Source: JASFQI01 sp050115555 (GTDB taxonomy: Bacteria > Desulfobacterota > DSM-4660 > Desulfatiglandales > HGW-15). From it: a stretch of DNA of 6,842 nt. The stretch covers positions 1-6,842 of the forward strand of contig JASFQI010000272.1 in NCBI GenBank assembly GCA_050115555.1, in the 5' to 3' direction. The notes under the pieces are model-generated. The model did no database searches, was not told the DNA's origin, and saw only the letters and a program-made list of their open reading frames with translations. Shown piece by piece: positions 1 to 5,618 of the stretch (positions within the stretch are counted from its first letter, which is position 1; each line of letters opens with the position of its first letter). A program made the position numbers and the translations under genes.

Positions 1-366
1 GTACCACGATTAAAAAAAGATAAACTTTATAAAAAACCTTCATCCAAACGCCCTTTCGTCTTTCGAATGGCCCGAGGAACGATCCTGGCGCATTTCATAC
101 CCCATGAAAGCGTCCGGGTTAAGGAGCCTTCCTTTGGCTTCCCGCAGCCCGTGCATCTGCGGAGGTCGCGCGGGACCCTCGAATCCTACGAGCAAATCGG
201 GTTTTTCACGATGAACCGTTTCGAGACCGCGGGCGTGGACCCTCTCACGACATCCCGTCCGAAGTCAAGAGCCATGGAGGTGCAGAAGAAGCCATGCCGG
301 GTGGGAACCCGTTTCACGAACAATCTAAGGCGACTCTACAGGAAAGTTTTCAGGTGACCTGCCGCA
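1..366. other. Intergenic region, no convincing gene
   Basis: This stretch lies 3' of the minus-strand exported-protein gene. It opens with an AT-rich run (about 1-60) unlike the GC-rich rest of the window. A 96-codon ATG frame at 67-357 has no Shine-Dalgarno sequence, no recognisable domain and an odd Arg/Pro-rich composition, so I do not call it. Two short perfect inverted repeats are visible: CGGGT-GGGA-ACCCG at 298-311 and CAGGT-G-ACCTG at 351-361. Neither is followed by a T-run on either strand, so neither is a clear intrinsic terminator, although 298-311 could help end the minus-strand transcript. Confidence 0.5.
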
Positions 367-1125
367 CTAGTTCGACTCGAGTGAATCGAGTCGGGCGCAG
401 GCCTTTGGGGCGCCGAGCTCACAAGCCCGCTGCAATGCCTTCTGCATGGCGTCGGGCTGGTTTTCGAGACCAAGGGCCTCGGCTTTGAGTTCAAAGCCTT
501 CCCCCCAGTTCGGGTATCGTTGGGTCAATCGATCCAGGTAAATAATTGCGATACGAAGTTCGTTATTCCGGATCAACCAGTAGGCTTTGGCCAGACTCAG
601 ACCGGGGTGGAAAGGGGCAGGGAGAGGTGGAGACATTTCATCGCGGTACCCCGCAGTGGCTTCTTGCCGGCGAAATCCGAGAACCTCCAGTTGGGCCTCT
701 ATGAAATCGGACAACCTTACCACAGCTCGAATTCGAACCGTGTAAATCGAGGCCTTGCCCCCCCTCTCCCAGTGGTCCCGAAGCACTTCGGACGCCAAAC
801 GGTCCGCTACCAGGGAGACCAGCTCACATCGGTCCTTGTTTTCGAATTGAATCCATTGGTTGGCCTCGAAGCGCTCGGCCGCTTGATAGGCCGCCTTGCG
901 CCCGGCACGGAACAGAGCCAGCTTGCGGGCCAACGGTTCCGAATCACCCGGCCCCAGTGTGTAGGATGCCTTGGTTTCAAAATGGAGGGCTGTGACATCA
1001 TCGGCCCGGGCCCCATGGATTCCGGCAAGGACTGCGAATAGGACCGCTGCGATGGTGACCCCCTTCTTCAGGCGCGAGAATGCGCCCTTTTCAAAAGAAG
1101 ATGGATGCTTGATCGATGTCCTCAT
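367..1125 (-). CDS. Exported protein with TPR/Sel1-like C-terminus, function unknown
   Basis: The 252-residue product begins with a signal peptide: a basic n-region (Lys/Arg to about residue 21), a hydrophobic core at about 23-38 and a likely signal peptidase I site at ARA|DD near residue 41. It should therefore be periplasmic. Residues about 45-150 form an alpha/beta region. Its stretch LARKLALFRAGRKAAYQAAE (66-85) recalls the 'AR..A...A...A' helix of LPP20/FlgT-N-like exported domains; this is a loose resemblance. Residues about 176-245 look like one or two TPR units, ending in a Sel1-like CELGAPKACARL stretch. The ATG at 1123-1125 is preceded by a weak purine-rich ribosome site (GAGAAGAG, 1129-1136) and a good promoter at 1157-1185. 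The gene is transcribed away from the regulator and nothing links the two functionally. The gene call is firm; the function is not known. Confidence 0.85.
   Translation of the reverse strand: MRTSIKHPSSFEKGAFSRLKKGVTIAAVLFAVLAGIHGARADDVTALHFETKASYTLGPGDSEPLARKLALFRAGRKAAYQAAERFEANQWIQFENKDRCELVSLVADRLASEVLRDHWERGGKASIYTVRIRAVVRLSDFIEAQLEVLGFRRQEATAGYRDEMSPPLPAPFHPGLSLAKAYWLIRNNELRIAIIYLDRLTQRYPNWGEGFELKAEALGLENQPDAMQKALQRACELGAPKACARLDSLESN
373..393 (-). repeat. Perfect inverted repeat at the 3' end of the exported-protein gene
   Basis: CGACTCGA-N5-TCGAGTCG has 8-bp perfect arms (373-380 and 386-393) and a 5-nt loop. It covers the last codons (RLDSLES) of the minus-strand gene, 4 nt before its stop codon. 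The RNA would form a stable hairpin, but no U-run follows. It is therefore more likely an mRNA 3'-end stabiliser, a weak terminator, or chance than a classical intrinsic terminator. Confidence 0.5.
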
Positions 1126-1156
1126 TTTCTCTTCTCAGGGATAGGTGGCATGAAGA

Positions 1157-1185
1157 ATTCTATGGGAAGGGATCTCGGACGTCAA
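1157..1185 (-). promoter_or_regulatory. Sigma70-type promoter of the exported-protein gene
   Basis: On the minus strand, TTGACG (1180-1185) is followed after exactly 17 nt by TAGAAT (1157-1162). Each hexamer matches the consensus at 5 of 6 positions with optimal spacing. Transcription would start near 1150, leaving a leader of about 25 nt before the ATG at 1125. The strength of the match and its position make it the likely promoter of the 367-1125 gene and suggest housekeeping expression. Confidence 0.7.
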
Positions 1186-1275
1186 TTGGCAATCGATTCC
1201 CATCAGGAGCATCGAAGACTTCCTCTCCTCAACATGCCTCGAACGGTTTAGCGTCGCCCGTAACAGAGGACGCCG

Positions 1276-1288
1276 GCCTGCCGCAGGC
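1276..1288. repeat. REP-like GC-rich hairpin
   Basis: GCCTG-CCG-CAGGC is a perfect 5-bp inverted repeat. The overlapping string CCTGCCGCAGGCGGG (1277-1291) resembles the opposite-strand string CCTGCCAGGCGGG at 3114-3126, which lacks only the central GC. Both lie in intergenic DNA, as expected of scattered repetitive palindromic elements, but two copies in one window do not prove a family. Confidence 0.3.
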
Positions 1289-1400
1289 GGGTGAGGAATG
1301 CGCGAGAGGCCCTTTTTTTTCCTGAATAGGCCGGAGTGGTTGGACCCGGTGAACGCTCAGGCAGGATCAAGATCTCCCGGGCGTCCTCTCGACCCCACAC

Positions 1401-1430
1401 TTTACAATGCGCGTCCTCTTCCCCTATGAT
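1401..1430 (+). promoter_or_regulatory. Candidate sigma70-type promoter for the response regulator
   Basis: TTTACA (1401-1406) and TATGAT (1425-1430) each match the consensus at 5 of 6 positions and are separated by 18 nt. Transcription would start near 1437, leaving a leader of about 225 nt before the regulator start. It is the best plus-strand match I found by eye in this region. No GG-N10-GC sigma54 site is apparent here, so the regulator itself is probably made by the housekeeping polymerase. Confidence 0.4.
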
Positions 1431-1648
1431 GATTCACTACCATTGCAGTGAAGTCCAACCCATTGAAGGGCCTCGATATCCGGACCGTGTTCCCTTCCTG
1501 AACGCGATACCCGACCTGGACCTTCAAGAACGCAACAATTGAGGATTGACGGTCTCGTAAAAATCCGCTCGACCGCCTGTTGGCTACACTTAACTCACTG
1601 GAATCGTTAGAGGCAAATCTCTAGGTTTCAGCTTTTTGCAACTCCATC

Positions 1649-1652
1649 AGGA
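1649..1652 (+). promoter_or_regulatory. Ribosome binding site deciding the regulator's TTG start
   Basis: AGGA at 1649-1652 is the only Shine-Dalgarno-like sequence near the start of the regulator frame. It directly abuts the TTG at 1653, which is too close. It lies 9 nt before the next in-frame TTG at 1662, a workable spacing. There is no in-frame ATG or GTG between the upstream stop (TAG, 1608-1610) and the receiver domain, so a TTG start appears necessary. Confidence 0.5.
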
Positions 1653-1661
1653 TTGAGTCGT

Positions 1662-3047
1662 TTGAAAAAACCCGGCCCCCCGGAAAACCCGGCACACGCT
1701 TCACAGCGGATCGTCGTCATTGACGACGATTCCCTGGCCCTGAAGAATCTGCGACGTATCCTGGAGAAGGACGGCTACAGGGTATCGACTTTTACCAGCC
1801 CGTTCCGGGCGCTCGAACGACTCGAGCAAGAGCCCTGCGACCTCGTGATCAGTGACGTCAAAATGCCGCAAATGGACGGTTTGGCGCTCCTCGAGCGCAT
1901 GAACAGGCTTGTCCCCGGCGTCGCGGTTATTCTCATTACGGGATACGCCTCCCTGGACGGCGCTGTCGAGGCCACCAAGTCCGGGGCGTACCATTACCTC
2001 GAAAAGCCCTTCACGCCCGACAGGATCCGAGATCTGGTCAAGAAGGCCCTGGAAGAGAAATCCCTGAGAGACGAGTGTATCCGGCAGGAGCAAGCCAAAA
2101 CGCCCGGCCGACCGGGTCCGGTGATCATCGGTCGTAGCCCCAAGATGGTCCAGGTTGACGAGTTGATCCGTCAGATCGCTCCCACCGAATGCAACGTGCT
2201 GATCACGGGCGATTCCGGTACGGGCAAGGAGCTCGCCGCCCGGGCCATACACGCCTACAGCGCCCGACATCAGGGCCCTTTTGTGGCATTCAACTGCGGG
2301 GCGTTCCCCGAAGACCTCATCGCCAATGAGCTCTTCGGCCACGAAAAAGAGGCGTTCACAGGTGCACACAGCCGAAAACCGGGCCTCCTGGTGACGGCGA
2401 ACGGGGGCACCCTTTTCCTGGACGAGATCGGAGACATGCCCCCGTCCATGCAGGTCAAGCTCCTGAGGGTGATTCAAGAGAGGGAGGTAACCCCTCTGGG
2501 TGCGACACGATCCGTTTCTCTGAATGTGAGGTTCATTGCGGCAACGGCCAAGGACCTCAAGACCGCAGTCCGCGAAAAGATCTTCCGTCAGGATCTCTAC
2601 TTCAGACTCAATGTCATCCACTTGACCCTCCCGCGCCTGGCCGAGCGGCGTCAGGATATTCCGCTCCTGGCGTACCACATCCTGCACAAGATCAGCCGAT
2701 CTACCCGTCGACGGATCAAGGCGGTTTCACCGGATGCCATGACCCTTCTGGAACACTATGCCTTCCCCGGGAATGTCCGGGAGCTCGAGAACATCCTCGA
2801 GCGGGCGGTCGCCATGTGCCGGGGCGATGTCATCCAGGTGAGCGACCTGCCCTCCGATTTGTCCGAGGTGGCGATCTACTCCTTTCAGCGTCCGGACGGG
2901 AAACACCTGAACCTTGAAGAGCTGGAAAAGGACTACATCCGCCACATTCTTCAAATTACGGGTGGGGTGCGCACCCGGGCGGCGGAGATCCTGGGCATTG
3001 ATCGAGCCACTCTGTGGCGCAAGATGAAGAGGTACGGCCTGGATTGA
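1662..3047 (+). CDS. NtrC-family sigma54-dependent response regulator
   Basis: This 461-residue cytoplasmic activator (464 if TTG 1653 is used) has three domains. The receiver (about 16-130) has acidic residues D21/D22, phospho-acceptor D65 in SDVKMP, T93 and K115. The AAA+ domain (about 155-385) has Walker A GDSGTGKE (183-190), Walker B GGTLFLDE (248-255), an arginine-finger region DLYFRLN with R315, and sensor II in PGNVREL. The C-terminal Fis-type HTH ends AAEILGIDRATLWRKMKR. Length and order are typical of NtrC/ZraR-type regulators, which use ATP hydrolysis to open sigma54 promoters once phosphorylated. The sigma54-contacting GAFTGA loop reads EAFTGA here (230-235), and sensor I reads FIAATA rather than the usual FIAATN/H. 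No partner histidine kinase is in the window. The likely target is the operon immediately downstream, whose control region has a sigma54 promoter and three repeated sites. The upstream start is uncertain by three codons. Confidence 0.93.
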   Translation: MKKPGPPENPAHASQRIVVIDDDSLALKNLRRILEKDGYRVSTFTSPFRALERLEQEPCDLVISDVKMPQMDGLALLERMNRLVPGVAVILITGYASLDGAVEATKSGAYHYLEKPFTPDRIRDLVKKALEEKSLRDECIRQEQAKTPGRPGPVIIGRSPKMVQVDELIRQIAPTECNVLITGDSGTGKELAARAIHAYSARHQGPFVAFNCGAFPEDLIANELFGHEKEAFTGAHSRKPGLLVTANGGTLFLDEIGDMPPSMQVKLLRVIQEREVTPLGATRSVSLNVRFIAATAKDLKTAVREKIFRQDLYFRLNVIHLTLPRLAERRQDIPLLAYHILHKISRSTRRRIKAVSPDAMTLLEHYAFPGNVRELENILERAVAMCRGDVIQVSDLPSDLSEVAIYSFQRPDGKHLNLEELEKDYIRHILQITGGVRTRAAEILGIDRATLWRKMKRYGLD

Positions 3048-3066
3048 CCCGTTTCAACTTGCAACA
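3048..3066 (+). promoter_or_regulatory. Candidate enhancer site 1 (CCCGTT-N7-GCAACA)
   Basis: CCCGTTTCAACTTGCAACA is the first of three copies of a 19-bp element between the regulator and the usp operon. It begins directly after the regulator's stop codon. GTT and AAC form an imperfect dyad, as expected for a Fis-type HTH dimer. Its centre lies about 200 bp upstream of the predicted sigma54 start near 3258, within the usual range for activator enhancers. Confidence 0.6.
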
Positions 3067-3068
3067 CG

Positions 3069-3087
3069 CCCGTTCCTTCACGCAACA
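3069..3087 (+). promoter_or_regulatory. Candidate enhancer site 2 (CCCGTT-N7-GCAACA)
   Basis: CCCGTTCCTTCACGCAACA is the second copy. It is offset from site 1 by exactly 21 bp, two helical turns, so the two sites face the same side of the DNA. Beyond the twelve fixed flanking bases, the central C (position 8 of the GTT-to-CAAC core) is shared by all three copies. Tandem in-phase sites of this kind are typical of cooperative binding by sigma54 activators. Confidence 0.6.
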
Positions 3088-3094
3088 AAACCTT

Positions 3095-3127
3095 CCCTGC
3101 CCGTCCTGACGTGCCCGCCTGGCAGGG
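3095..3127 (+). repeat. Inverted repeat between enhancer sites 2 and 3
   Basis: CCCTGCC (3095-3101) and GGCAGGG (3121-3127) are perfect 7-bp inverted arms with a 19-nt loop. No T-run follows, so this is a poor intrinsic terminator for the regulator transcript. It includes the REP-like string at 3114-3126. It may simply be spacer DNA or an old repeat insertion separating sites 2 and 3. Confidence 0.3.
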
Positions 3128-3135
3128 TCCCCGAT

Positions 3136-3154
3136 CCCGTTGTATCCTGCAACA
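3136..3154 (+). promoter_or_regulatory. Candidate enhancer site 3 (CCCGTT-N7-GCAACA)
   Basis: CCCGTTGTATCCTGCAACA is the third copy and the most symmetric, with GTTG-N7-CAAC arms. It lies 67 bp after site 2, and its centre is about 112 bp upstream of the predicted start of transcription. The copy closest to the promoter could support looping onto the -24/-12 complex. Confidence 0.6.
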
Positions 3155-3232
3155 GAACGATCCTCTCCGCGTGCCCTCCTGTCGATCCGTATTCCTATGT
3201 AAAAACAGCCGATTGTGCCTCAATAAAGAAAC

Positions 3233-3246
3233 GGCACGCGTCTTGC
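3233..3246 (+). promoter_or_regulatory. Sigma54 (-24/-12) promoter of the usp-permease operon
   Basis: GGCACGCGTCTTGC carries the -24 GG (3233-3234) and -12 GC (3245-3246) separated by exactly 10 nt. It matches the consensus TGGCACG-N4-TTGC at every listed base except the first (C for T, at 3232). Transcription would start near 3258, placing GGAAGG (3262-3267) and the ATG at 3280 just inside the message. An AT-rich segment (3191-3230) lies directly upstream. Together with the sigma54 activator gene and repeated sites upstream, this strongly suggests regulated, sigma54-dependent expression of the downstream genes. Confidence 0.8.
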
Positions 3247-3279
3247 CTTGGATTCGACCCCGGAAGGATGACTGGAGTC

Positions 3280-3768
3280 ATGTTTCAAAGGATACTGGTC
3301 ATTTTCGAGAACGAGGAGGTTTCCCGGCGGGCGCTTTCCTACGCTCAAGAGCTGGCCCACCGTATGGACTCCGAGGTGGCCTTGCTGATGCTCGTAGAGA
3401 TGGCGTTTGCGGATCGAGCCTTCCTGGGAACCAAGAGGAACTCCATCCGACTCCTCGAAGCCCGGATCGGGAAGGCCCTCAGCGAGCTTTCATCGGGGTT
3501 CCTGGAGAACGGGATCCCCGTGAGCGTCGCGTTGCGAATCGGGGATCCGGCCCAGGAGCTGTTCAAGTTCCTCGCCGAGCGCCCGCCTTTTCATGCGGTG
3601 ATCTGGGGAAGCCATGAGATGTTGCCGCACGGGGCGCGCCAGAGGAGACGTCACTGGATCGAAAGAGTCAGCGATTCTCTTGAATGCCCTCTGCTCGAGG
3701 TGACAGGCAAGGCAAAGGAGACGGATCCCGGCGCGAAGGACAGCTCGGTTGACCCCCAAAGATCCTAA
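3280..3768 (+). CDS. UspA-like universal stress protein with degenerate ATP loop
   Basis: The 162-residue cytoplasmic product has the USP layout: a first beta strand FQRILVIFE (2-10), a helix ending in SYAQELAHRM, a second strand EVALLMLVE, the GDPAQEL motif (88-94), the strand HAVIWGSHE (105-113), and a final ECPLLEV strand. ATP-binding USPs have G-x2-G-x9-G(S/T) after that fourth strand. Here the stretch is GSHEMLPHGARQRRRHWIERV, with the glycine spacing lost and an Arg cluster instead, and the usual Asp after strand 1 is absent. ATP binding is therefore doubtful. A basic and polar tail (about 143-162) extends past the fold. I prefer ATG 3280 to ATG 3268, because GGAAGG (3262-3267) abuts the latter, and because USPs usually begin one or two residues before this strand. 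It is the first gene after the sigma54 promoter and ends 14 nt before the permease, so the two are almost certainly co-transcribed; it may serve as an accessory sensor for the permease. Confidence 0.8.
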   Translation: MFQRILVIFENEEVSRRALSYAQELAHRMDSEVALLMLVEMAFADRAFLGTKRNSIRLLEARIGKALSELSSGFLENGIPVSVALRIGDPAQELFKFLAERPPFHAVIWGSHEMLPHGARQRRRHWIERVSDSLECPLLEVTGKAKETDPGAKDSSVDPQRS

Positions 3769-3782
3769 CGGAGCAAGAATCG

Positions 3783-5591
3783 ATGCAGCCATTGAATCCT
3801 GAGATGATTCTGGTGATGTTCATGATCGGTGTGGCGGTGTTCCTCTTTGTTGTCGAGTGGGTGCGTGTCGATGTCGTCGCAATTCTCATGATGGTCTCCC
3901 TCCCTCTGCTGCACCTGGTGGACCCCAAGGAGGCCTTTGTCGGTTTGAGCAGCAATGCGGTGATCTCCATCATTGCGGTGATCATCATCGGCGCGGGGCT
4001 CGACAGGACGGGATTGATCAACAACCTGGTTGCACCGATCCTGAAAATCGCGGGCAAGAGCCCGTCGCGGATCGTCATCGCCATTTCCTTCGCCATTGCT
4101 ATCATCTCCAGCTTCATGCAGAACATCGGTGCGGCGGCCCTTTTTCTACCGGCCATCCAGCGCATCAGCAAGACCCTGAAGATTTCCATCAGCAGACTCC
4201 TGATGCCCATCGGCTTCAGCGCCATCCTGGGAGGGACCGTGACGCTCGTCGGATCGAGCCCCCTGATTCTCCTGAACGACCTCATCGCCCCGTTCGATCT
4301 TCAGCCATTCGGCCTGTTCGACGTCACTCCCGTCGGACTTGCCCTGGTGACTGGAGGCATTCTCTGCTTCGTGCTCTTCGGGCGCTTCATTCTCCCGCAG
4401 GGGACAAAGGACGCGGAGGAGAAGACACCGAATCCCAACGATGACAAGTCGTTGCAGGAGATCGGGGAGGCCTACGAGCTCGAGACGCCCAAGGACTTCA
4501 CGCACTACCGGGACCCGGTTCGAGTCGAGGACTTGAGGAGGCGCTACCTGGTGAACGTCGTGGCCATGGTCGAGCCCCCGGAGTTCAAGGTCTTCTCGCC
4601 CGCGGCGGACACCGTGATTCGATCCAATGTGAGCCTGGCGGTCGTCGGACGAAAAAGGGATGTCCTGCGCATGGCGAAAAGAGAGGATATGCGGCTCAAG
4701 GAAGTTCTCGAGGAGTTCAAGGACGATCTGGTCGATCAAACATCCGGCCTCGTGGAAGCGGTGGTCGCTCCCCGATCCCCTCTGAGCGGGAAGACCTTGA
4801 AACAGATCGATCTTCCCGAAAGGTTCCAGGTCACGCCATTGGCCGTGTACCGACAGGGGGAGGTCTATCGGGCCCAAATCGACGATCTGCCCCTCCGTGT
4901 AGGCGATGCCATCCTCCTTCATGGAAGGTGGAAACGGCTGCAACTCCTCCAGGCAGAGGGTTCGCTGCTGTTCAACACGCCGGTGGACGTGGAGTCCCTC
5001 CGTCCTGAAAAGGCCGCCTTGGCCGGCCTCTGGCTGAGCGTGTCGCTGGTGATGATTATGGTCTTCAAGATCCATCTCTCCGTCAGCCTGATGACGGGAG
5101 CCCTCGGGATGATCATCACCCGCGTTCTCAGCATCGACGAAGCGTACTCCGCCGTGGACTGGCGCACCATCTTTTTGCTGGGCGGATTAATCCCCCTGGG
5201 CATTGCCACGGAAAAGACCGGTACCGCCGCCTGGATCGCGCATGCCGTTCTGGCAGCCACGGGCACGGTCAAGCCGGTGATCCTGTTCACGATCATCGGC
5301 CTGCTTTCCACTGCGTTCACCCTGGTCATTTCCAACGTCGGGGCGACCGTGCTCCTGGTTCCCCTGGTGGTGAACATGGCCGTCGCCGCCCATGCGGATC
5401 CGCGCATGGCCGCTCTGGTGGTGGGCCTGGCTACCAGCAACTCGTTCCTCCTCCCGACCCATCAGGTCAATGCCCTCTACATGGGACCCGGTCGGTATCG
5501 AAGCACGGACTTCATGAAGGCCGGGTTGCTGATCAGTGTCGTTTTCATCCTGGTGATGATTGGAGCGATCTATCTGTTTTACGGGTTCTAA
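3783..5591 (+). CDS. SLC13/DASS-type permease with internal RCK_C (TrkA-C) domains
   Basis: This 602-residue inner-membrane protein has two hydrophobic halves around a hydrophilic insert. The first half (about 8-205) includes re-entrant-type motifs SSFMQNIGAAALFLP (109-123) and GGTVTLVGSSP (150-160). Residues about 206-400 are cytoplasmic: a linker, then two RCK_C-like units. The first is degenerate (about 250-300, with VSLAVVGRKRDV); the second is clearer (about 320-392, with SPLSGKTL and VGDAILLHG). The second half (about 411-600) repeats the motifs as VISNVGATVLLVP and LLPTHQVNALYMGPG. This architecture belongs to SLC13-like carriers for divalent anions such as sulfate or dicarboxylates; RCK_C domains in transporters bind small ligands and gate activity. 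The substrate is not determinable, as the usual Asn-Thr motif residues are altered (QN-I, SN-V). GGAG (3770-3773) lies 9 nt before the ATG. It sits between the usp-like and kinase-like genes, 14 and 27 nt away. Confidence 0.9.
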   Translation: MQPLNPEMILVMFMIGVAVFLFVVEWVRVDVVAILMMVSLPLLHLVDPKEAFVGLSSNAVISIIAVIIIGAGLDRTGLINNLVAPILKIAGKSPSRIVIAISFAIAIISSFMQNIGAAALFLPAIQRISKTLKISISRLLMPIGFSAILGGTVTLVGSSPLILLNDLIAPFDLQPFGLFDVTPVGLALVTGGILCFVLFGRFILPQGTKDAEEKTPNPNDDKSLQEIGEAYELETPKDFTHYRDPVRVEDLRRRYLVNVVAMVEPPEFKVFSPAADTVIRSNVSLAVVGRKRDVLRMAKREDMRLKEVLEEFKDDLVDQTSGLVEAVVAPRSPLSGKTLKQIDLPERFQVTPLAVYRQGEVYRAQIDDLPLRVGDAILLHGRWKRLQLLQAEGSLLFNTPVDVESLRPEKAALAGLWLSVSLVMIMVFKIHLSVSLMTGALGMIITRVLSIDEAYSAVDWRTIFLLGGLIPLGIATEKTGTAAWIAHAVLAATGTVKPVILFTIIGLLSTAFTLVISNVGATVLLVPLVVNMAVAAHADPRMAALVVGLATSNSFLLPTHQVNALYMGPGRYRSTDFMKAGLLISVVFILVMIGAIYLFYGF

Positions 5592-5618
5592 AGGGCCTGG
5601 ACTGCGAAGGAGACAACT

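Larger units (their letters stand above)
1126..1652. other. Divergent intergenic region, 527 bp
   Basis: This region separates the minus-strand exported-protein gene from the plus-strand response regulator. It contains the minus-strand promoter (1157-1185), a GC-rich REP-like hairpin (1276-1288), a T8 tract (1313-1320), a candidate plus-strand promoter (1401-1430), and a long untranslated leader before the regulator. Within the leader, TAGAG-N6-CTCTA (1608-1623) can form a small hairpin about 40 nt before the start codon. Open frames at 1116-1325 and 1336-1542 have no ribosome sites and no protein-like features. I see no RNA gene with recognisable structure. Confidence 0.5.

Noticed and set aside
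67..357. 96-codon plus-strand open frame
   Set aside because: No ribosome site, no domain or membrane features, and unusual composition; more likely a chance frame in intergenic DNA.
520..1041. 173-codon plus-strand frame
   Set aside because: Lies wholly antisense to the exported-protein gene, which has a signal peptide and a promoter; typical mirror frame in GC-rich DNA.
1313..1320. T8 tract as an intrinsic terminator
   Set aside because: The nearest good stem (1276-1288) ends 24 nt earlier, and the only closer pairing (GGCCT/AGGCC) spans a long loop; no gene ends just upstream on the plus strand.
1522..1536. CTTCAAGAACGCAAC as a further enhancer copy
   Set aside because: Only the GCAAC end matches well; the GTT, the central C and the CCC flank are missing.
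1116..1542. Two small plus-strand frames (1116-1325 and 1336-1542)
   Set aside because: No Shine-Dalgarno sequences, no recognisable protein features, and the first overlaps the minus-strand promoter.
1701..2687. 328-codon minus-strand frame
   Set aside because: Antisense to the response regulator, whose catalytic motifs prove the plus-strand reading.
3111..3617. 168-codon plus-strand frame overlapping the usp-like gene
   Set aside because: It overlaps enhancer site 3, the sigma54 promoter and the usp-like gene in another frame, and its Arg/Pro/Gly-rich product has no domain.
3668..5462. Several minus-strand frames under the permease
   Set aside because: Antisense to a clear membrane carrier; their Met/Arg- or His-rich products are typical mirror translations of transmembrane codons.
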